NCBI GenBank assembly: GCA_026874595.1 | Contig: CM049306.1 | Span: 105,225,142-105,289,141 of the forward strand | Length of the DNA stretch: 64,000 nt | Source of the DNA: Sipunculus nudus | Taxonomy: Eukaryota; Annelida; Sipuncula; Golfingiida; Sipunculidae | Direction: 5' to 3' | Shown here: positions 57,238-64,000 of the stretch, piece by piece | How the letters are laid out: every line of letters starts with the position of its first letter | How positions within the stretch are numbered: the first letter of the stretch is position 1 | Made by a program: the position numbers and the translations under genes | Notes under the pieces: generated by a model | The model's database searches: none | Told to the model about the DNA's origin: nothing | Seen by the model: only the letters and a program-made list of their open reading frames with translations

Positions 57238-58230
57238 ACTAAAGTGTACCCCATAAAACGAGTGTTTAAATAAGCCACACGCTTCACTATAAATTATGGG
57301 ACAACACTTTGGATATGAAAGGCCCAGGTTAATAGCGTTTGGGTAATGCTTGATCATCGGCACACTTGGTTACTGTTGGTCCTCCTCTAATGCCATTTCT
57401 GTTCTATTAGCTATGCGTCCTGTTACCACTGAGTGTTCACGTGACCACTGTCCGATATTTAATCGTTCACATACTACTCTTCTCATCTCCCACGGAAAAA
57501 TATGTTGAGACGTGTGGATTCAGTCTTTCACTGATACGGCCTTGTATTTTATGCATTGAAGCGTTCTATTCACTTCTTTCCCCTTAACAAAAACAAAAAC
57601 AAAAAAACAAAAAAACAGGAAAACACTGAAACGTGTAGGCAAAGTCTTCAGTAGAGATACAAAGAACGCAGGGAGTATTTGTGCAAATTCTTTTGAATAT
57701 TTATCAGATACAAGGAGGCATGTTGGTGTTAAATAAATTTAATCTATTGAATAGCAATAAGGTCGCTTTTTTTCTTTTTTTTTTTAAGCACTTATTTCTG
57801 GGAGAAATACATTTCAGTGTGTTATTTTTCAAAGGGGATAAAGTCTAAAACATAATGCTATCAGTGACTTGATGAATCCTTCCTTGGTATAAGATTTAAC
57901 CGACGGATTCTACTTTTATGAAACATTTGATTCTCTCCAGTTGCCAATTTGCATGATGTGTTATTTAATTTAGTTAACCGGCGGGAAAGCCATTCATCCT
58001 CAAAAAACCAATCTTCGTGTCAGGAACTTTTTGTATTGGCATCAGCACTCTGGCAAAGAAACTCTTTGGCGGCCATTTTAGAACCCTATATTGTTGATAA
58101 ATATTCAGTATAACCAAGCATTTTGTATATTCGGTGTCTTAAAATATACTCGCTTAATATATATAAACCTTTTATCCAGGAGATGCCTCCTACACAATAT
58201 TCCGGCAGAGTATTACTTTTACTAATTGGT
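57238..58230. other. Intron sequence, nothing recognised
   Basis: AT-rich with short A and T runs. No features supported. Confidence 0.5.
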
Positions 58231-58234
58231 TAAT

Positions 58235-58460
58235 TTGGCCTGGACAGCTGAGTGGTAAAACGCTTGGCTCTCTCCGCTGGCGACCCGGGTTCGATCCCCG
58301 GCGTGGCTATGAGAGTGGGTTGTAGTTGCCCGTCCATGGCCGGTGGTTTTCTCCGGGTACTCCGGTTTCCTCCACCCCTGCAGACTACCCTACGCCATCA
58401 CCGGAGCCATGGAGAGTGCCTCGATTAGTTATAATAACTATTTGTACAATCCATGTAAAA
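58235..58460 (+). mobile_element. tRNA-derived SINE, second family
   Basis: Head: A box CAGCTGAGTGG (58246-58256) and a perfect B box GGTTCGATCCC (58288-58298) at tRNA-like spacing. A body with GGTGGTTTTCTCCGGGTACT and CCGGTTTCCTCC follows, a stretch of the sort conserved in the central domains of several animal SINE superfamilies. The tail is AT-rich with ATAATAA-type words. Acceptor-stem pairing is poor, so it is not a working tRNA gene. No clear target duplication was found. Confidence 0.85.
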
Positions 58461-59055
58461 TAAATAAGTTTATAATAAAGTTTATAATATATAATAATTT
58501 TATAAGTGAATAGACAGGAAATATTTGTAAGGTTTAAGCTTGGCCCTGAATCCTTCATTTAAACCTTTTGACACATTGTATTTTAGTTTTATTTGGATGT
58601 GTCTTAATTTGAATACCTGACAAGCGACAATTTTCTTTATGAGCTTCTTATAATTGAAATATTTATTACTGAAATATGATCACGATCAGATTTAACAATA
58701 TCTGTCTATCTTAACTTTGACCGCAAATAAATGTATATTTACTGTTCATTTAAGGCAATGAATAACTAATTTTCTATACGAAGTCCTTTTGTTTCATATT
58801 AAACAAACTCGTACTGACATTGGTTGTATTGAGTTATCCTGCATCAGTCGGTAATAATAGCTTCACAATAACAAAACTTTTCAATGATTAATATATATGT
58901 TATTAATAGTATGTTTATTAAATTCGTAATATATAAACTAAATAAATGAGGGGATCGAGTAAACGAAATCGATTTATGTTATACGGAAAAATGTGGATTC
59001 CGATTGAAAGTTCATATGTAAAATCTTAAAGTAAATGATAACTTTTGTATTTCAG
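58461..59055. other. 3' end of the intron
   Basis: AT-rich. It ends ACTTTTGTATTTCAG, a good acceptor for the next exon. Confidence 0.6.
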
Positions 59056-59765
59056 TGATTACCACCTGGCCAACCTGGTTATCAGCTGGATAGTGCTAGC
59101 TCTGGTGGATATCCTGGGGTTTCCGGTAAACACCCTAGCCCTGGTGGCTTTGTTCAAAGTCCGACAGAAGAAACCTGACGCCGTCCTGCTCATCACCTCC
59201 ATGCTAAGCAACTATATCGTGTTCCTCATCCTCATCCCCATGTGTCTGATTGCTCTGCTAAAGCCGGATGTTTTAGGAAACGTTTTCTGCCACATCCACG
59301 GTGAGCTGACCTTCTGCTACGCCCTCTACAACATTCTGGCGCCAGCTACAATGAGTCTCGATAGAGCAGACTTGGTCGGTCGGAGTCACAAACGCTTCTT
59401 CACCATTCCAAGGGCTATCGTTGTACAGGTTGTTATAATCTGCTGCGCCGTGGCACTCACAATTGGACCTCTGTTTGGGTTCAGAACATCGAACAATGCA
59501 GTGGTGCATGAACACAGCTGCCATCTGTGGACTGTTGAGGTTGATGACATGGTTTATTTCCACGTGGGGAGTGTGAGTATCGGGGTGACCGTGACGCTGA
59601 TCACGATGATCGTCTGTTACGGCTATATATTCCGTAAGGTCAACAGGAGCGTGGCTGCTGTGACAGTTCACAGTAAACCTGTGGTGCTGGTACAACCTGC
59701 CGTATCAGCAGTATGTGGTGCCGTGGAAAACACCACGATGGGAACATGCGGCGCAGGGTCTGCAG
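59056..59765 (+). CDS. Class A GPCR, coding exon 2: TM1 to TM5
   Basis: Acceptor TTTCAG at 59050-59055 and donor GTAAAG at 59766. The exon is 710 bases, entering in phase 2 and leaving in phase 1. Numbered with exon 1: TM1 about 62-90 with GFPVN (N82 at 1.50); TM2 about 99-125, where N109 replaces the usual Asp 2.50; C135 (3.25) precedes TM3; D159-R160-A161 stands for DRY, exactly 25 residues from C135 to Arg; TM4 about 177-199 without the usual Trp but with GPLFGF; C212 in the second outer loop can pair with C135; TM5 about 225-249 with Y245 at 5.58 but no Pro. The Val/Ser/Thr-rich third inner loop begins before the donor. TM6 and TM7 are missing from the window. The ligand is unknown. Codon use is GC-richer than the surroundings, as expected of a real exon. 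The receptor acts in the plasma membrane, coupling to G proteins if functional. Confidence 0.88.
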
Positions 59766-60163
59766 GTAAAGTCATTATTAAAACAAATCATTGTCGAGTT
59801 CACATTCACTAAATTCCTGAAAATGAAGCAAGAAAACTTGAACTTGATATATATTAGCAGAACATTATACCAAAGCAAACAGACAAACATAAACGCAACA
59901 ATAATCATATAAGTACTGCACATAATCAGTCTAAAATCATCAGAACAGAACACAAGCTCGCCTATAACTTTTCTTTTTCAGATTTGTTGTTCATGTTGTG
60001 GTAGTAGGGTGAAATTTTGTCAAACAGGAATCGGTTCGATCGACTTTCTTGTTTATTCAAATTTGGTGACCAAATGAAAGCTTCGCCAGGCAACATTAAA
60101 TTGCTGTCTGGTGAGGCTTGGACTGATACCGACTGGTCTCTGATCCAGTCACCTGACCGCATA
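59766..60163 (+). other. Start of the next receptor intron
   Basis: Begins GTAAAGTCATT. The open frame running past the donor to 59812 is read-through. No further exon with TM6 or TM7 features (CWxP, NPxxY) was found up to the end of the window. Confidence 0.55.
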
Positions 60164-60846
60164 CACTAAAAAAACAGATTCGTCAGTTATTTGACCAGTT
60201 TGGTGGGTTGAGATGATACTGGTAGATGTAACCAACACATTGGTTACTTCAAACAATTCGTCATCCACTACTCGTCAATTTGACTTACTTTATTGGTGGA
60301 CCGTCTGATTGCATATTTTTAACCAATTAAATTGGTTGAGTTAAACATATTGTTTATTTTTAACAATTTTTTGGTCAAGCTCCTAATCAGAGAAGCAAGT
60401 TTTACTGGCTGAGGGGCAAAACGGCTGATTTGTATGCGAGCGGTCACAGATTCGATTTCACGATCAGCGTAATTTTGTGTTTCCCCCATGAAACCCGCAC
60501 CAAAACAACCCGAATCTGAAGATTGGCTTTTAACAAGGAATCCACCCAGTCCGGAGAATAAAACAACTGAAAATGGAGTGAAAGTAGCATTGCACACGTA
60601 AACGTGTTCGTGGCGTAACCAGTTTGAATTGGTTAATATGACCAATTTCTTACCTGATTTAACCAATATGTTAATGATAGATTAACCATTATATTGATAA
60701 AACAGGCCAAAAAAAGTTGATGAGGATGTAATCAACCTATTAGATTACTTAAAAATTCAACCAAAAAAGGGATTGGTTGGACACTTAACTACAAACTGGA
60801 TTGGTTAAAGATTACCAATATATTCAACAAATCTGTTTTTAGGGTG
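60164..60846. mobile_element. TIR element filled with ACCAAT/ATTGGT words, containing a tRNA-like SINE head
   Basis: CACTAAAAAAACAGATT at the left (about 60164-60180) is mirrored by AATCTGTTTTTAGGGTG at the right (about 60829-60846), giving terminal inverted repeats of about 15 bases. The interior has more than ten copies of AACCAAT, ATTGGTT or close variants on both sides of a central block. It is non-autonomous, with no transposase frame. Confidence 0.6.
60400..60610 (+). mobile_element. Probable tRNA-derived SINE nested in the TIR element
   Basis: A box TGGCTGAGGGG (60406-60416) and a B-box-like AGATTCGATTTC (60448-60459) are at tRNA-like spacing. They are followed by a body (CCCCCATGAAACCCGCACC, CCACCCAGTCCGGAG) that lacks the ACCAAT words of the host element. 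The exact ends are unclear. Confidence 0.5.
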
Positions 60847-63800
60847 AACCAGATAAATTGACACGGGATTCACACCAGTCACAGGTCCCTTGTGATTCTA
60901 GTCACATCGTTTCGCGTTACAGCAAAAGCACCAGGGTGGGGAAGACATTCCCTAGGCAGCACTAGCTCTTGCTGATTATATATTCAGATAAACATAATTC
61001 TTGGCCTTTAATATTCACTGGTTAAGCTATATTCTAACATCGGAGATTATTTTATCAGGTTACACGTTACCAGCAGGTCACTTGTCACTGCAAACTTAAT
61101 GCAAAATAGACAATATATATATATATAAAATATTCACTCCCAGAATAGCAAGTATACAGTCTGTAAAATGTTCAGTGATAAACAACCTTCTAGATAATTT
61201 AGAGAAACCAGAATCCCATTGATTCTTAAGATGGAATATGAACATTGGCCGACGCCAAGAATTTATTCACGCAAAATGAGCGGTGTCGACACCTAGGAAT
61301 TGACAATTCACATTATAGGATGAACATAACTCACACTTCGGAAACCCTGCTTCAATATCAACGGTATAAAATACTCGTCTGTCTTAACTTTTTATGGTCA
61401 CGTGACCACCAGGCAATAGTATCGCAGCAGGCGTCTGGTGCAAACGGATGGAGTTAAAGTATTTACAACAGTCGGTTGAAGTATCCCTTGATGATTTAGA
61501 TAAATTCACACTTTCGTGGTTTTATCTTATCACTATCATCTGGTTCCGGCATATATCATGTTCTTTACTATGCAGATACATGCAATATAGAGATTTTTTG
61601 TGCACTTTATGATAAAAGCATAAATATTTGCACACAGTTTTTGCGCTCCTCATGAAAGGAAATATTTTCTGAGCACTTAGCCAATGCACTTTTTTTCTCA
61701 AAACAAGACCTTAGTACGGTATTTCCTCCCATACTGGTATAACCTTTGGAGATTCTTTCAAGAATACTGGTCCGGGAACCCAAGAACCCGTGTACCTCAG
61801 TACTTTATTACGTCTTTATGTGGTAACTTGTTCAAATAATGATGTAGCATGTAGCCGTGACATTTGTTAACATTTTAGGTGAACATATACAGGTGGACAA
61901 TACACTTTCGAGCAGTTTTATTCCATCTAATAAGCGACCTTATCATACCTTCACTTCAACCTGAAATAAGGGAAAAACTATTGTTACGAAATATTTACGA
62001 AATGTCTCTCTAATTTTACATGCCACGATGATATAACTAGTATACGAGTAATCGACTGTACAGTCTTACCCGAGTTAAGCCAGTGTCTCCAGGCGGCATG
62101 GTGAACAGTAAAGGTGTGTGAAGTGGTGCCGGCAAAATATGGCCCGAAACGGCAAAAACACGTTAGATATCACATGGAAATTAGTACAAATGGTCAGTAA
62201 AACACAAGCAATTTTGAGTTAAATTTGATTGAAACTTTGGAATCTAATAATTATAAATCTATAATAGAGATACACCTGAGAACGACATTAATATTTATAT
62301 AAGGATCGCCCGGAAGAGAGTCCATTGAAATCTATCATGAAAGGAGCTCAGGTATATGGAAGTCGACCGGTTGAAACCTTTGAATAAGCAGATTATCGTA
62401 GAACTCGACCCTGAAGTACAGACACCGTTGTATCCTGTGTCTGGACTTTGTTTTTGTGCGTCTATATATCAGCTCCAATGCCAAACAATCAGTTACTTGA
62501 AAATATATGGGGTAAAATGTGCACTATGGGTAAAATTTCGAGGCAAAAATATATATTGGCAGGCAAGGTAGGCGATATTGAAAGAGAATAGACTGTAATG
62601 AATCCAGTCTCCAAGATTTACGGAATGGGTTTGGCTTTATGGAGAATGAGTGTGAAGGACAAAAAGTCCTGTTAACACAATTAAAGACACGATGGTTACA
62701 GAGAATTAAGCAACAGGTCATAGACTTTAGCAACCGAAGTCACACAAAACAATTGTCATACATAACGTGCCTTAGGGTACAGAAGGTGACAATGTGCTCG
62801 GATTTGTACAGAAGATTTTTTGGGGATTTTTACATAGTCGTGGTTGAAATGGAAGCCGAATTAGAGTCAGCGAACCTCGATCTTCCATAAAGACAGCAGA
62901 CCGAAGCTAGTTCAACGTTTAATCATGCTCGATGTTGCAAAGCAAGCACCAGGAATGACATCCTGTTGTTCTCAACATCAAAAAGATTTAAGCACCATGA
63001 TTCGGTGAAAAAAAGGTCTACTTAACAGGTGATCTGCATCCACAAGGCAACAACATTGGCTCATACAAGAGAATACAAAACTGGTTGGCATTTATACCAA
63101 AGACTCTGCCAAGTGTAAAACGATATAGAGTTTCCAAGGGGAGTTAAAGGACACCTGAAAACATTCAAACTTTTCCGACTTGTAAGACTTGTTAAAACCA
63201 TTGGAAATGTCTATATATTGAAAGGCAAGCTCTTAATTTATATGAAATTAACATATAAAGTGATTCATATATTTAAAGAGAAGACAAAGTAGGTAATAGG
63301 CCATGTTACCGTCCATTTGATTTAATCATCCAGCAACCACTTTGTATTACAGATTTTTATTCATGTTCTTTGTTAAGTTTTTGATTTTCTACTCATCATG
63401 TTTCTCATCATGTATACGGTCGCACAAGACATTTTTGCGGTGTCGAACTAAATGATAGTATGCATAATTTTTTTCTATATGTGATTTGTATTTTACAAGG
63501 AATAGGTATAAATCAGGAAATTGTTACAAATCTGTAATAATTGGTTTATATAAATTCTCAATTCTCAGTACTAACAATAAATGCTAGGGGCCTTCGTAAT
63601 TATAGGAAATAATTACTGTATATTTATAGTTACTTAAACATGGGGCCAAAACTGCAAGAAGTTTTCAGAAGCCCTTGTACATTAATATATTAGCAGGTTA
63701 TTGTTAATTGTTCGTTCGTTTGCACTTTTTTCAGTCGTCCCCTTGATTATATCCGGCACCATAAATCTAGCCTCCCACTATTTCGCACTAGGAAAAAAGT

Positions 63801-64000
63801 TAATATTGACATATACCAACTGTAAATGTTCGACTATCTGGTATTAAAAGCTGTCTTTGTTCATAGTGTCATTTATATGTCAGCTGTCGTGCAGAAAATT
63901 CGCGGCAGCTGGCTCAAGATCCCTGTTTTTAGGCCCGTTATAGGATAATCACTGGCAAAATTTCTACCCTGAAACCTTTAGGTGACAAGCTTTTACTTTG
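60847..64000. other. No gene recognised; presumed receptor intron
   Basis: AT-rich with modest frames at 61245-61457, 62356-62571 and 62639-62890. The 62.35-63.1 kb stretch is somewhat less AT-rich, and the 83-codon frame at 62639 (MENECEGQKVLLTQLKTRWL..) has ordinary composition, but no splice pair or family motif supports any of them. Confidence 0.45.

Larger units (their letters stand above)
42519..59055 (+). other. Long intron of the receptor gene (16.5 kb)
   Basis: Bounded by GTAAAC at 42519 and TATTTCAG at 59048-59055, with matching phase 2. It contains an (AT)n tract (42777-42837), a hairpin-capped core element, a G/C-run MITE, a GGCGA-palindrome repeat, an E-box minisatellite and a tRNA-type SINE, all listed separately. 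Frames inside it (for example 55914-56231 and 43546-43968) have no matching phases or recognised domains. Confidence 0.55.

Noticed and set aside
58235-58305. Functional tRNA gene
   Set aside because: A and B boxes are good, but acceptor-stem pairing is poor and the SINE body follows directly.
59273-59695. 140-codon minus frame
   Set aside because: It is a shadow frame antisense to the receptor exon.

Overview
The window looks like intergenic and intronic DNA from an animal nuclear genome, most likely a lophotrochozoan and probably a bivalve or other mollusc. The reasons are: AT-rich DNA full of long (AT)n tracts and pure C or G runs, genes split into phase-matched exons with GT/AG borders, tRNA-derived SINEs, a CR1/L2-like LINE tail, and hairpin-capped elements with internal tandem cores of the kind common in bivalves. 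Nothing bacterial, phage-like or CRISPR-like is present. The species call is inference. Most open frames of 60-150 codons are chance products of repeats.

The best supported gene is a class A (rhodopsin-like) G-protein-coupled receptor on the + strand. A promoter-like block at about 41.6 kb leads into a candidate 5'UTR exon (to 41853). A first coding exon (42349-42518) encodes a signal peptide and a His/Asp/Glu-rich ectodomain. After a 16.5 kb intron, a second coding exon (59056-59765) carries TM1 to TM5. The two coding exons join in phase, 2 bases plus 1, giving a Ser codon. TM6 and TM7 are not seen and should lie beyond the window. A second, less certain coding piece is a 155-codon frame on the - strand at 31.9-32.4 kb. 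It has no ATG and overlaps a local repeat.

Layout. 0-2 kb: hAT-like end and a complete SINE with a 14-base target duplication. 1.9-8.6 kb: repeat array with seven copies of a 66-base exon-like module (phase 1-1, AG before and usually GT after), broken up by a decayed LTR retrotransposon and a MITE-like insert. 8.6-9.2 kb: LINE tail. 9.8-11.4 kb: degenerate repeat rich in CACGTG. 12.5-17.1 kb: tandem core array ending in a hairpin, split by a 1.4 kb insert with a 9-base target duplication. 18-31 kb: MITEs, simple sequence, a second SINE copy and a higher-order 155-base array. 33-35 kb: paired repeats with hairpin-bearing short elements. 35.6-37.1 kb: 23-base satellite with a higher-order structure. 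37-38.3 kb: local tandem duplications. 41.6 kb to the end: the receptor gene, its intron crowded with repeats (180-base core element, E-box minisatellite, tRNA-type SINE), and a TIR element downstream.
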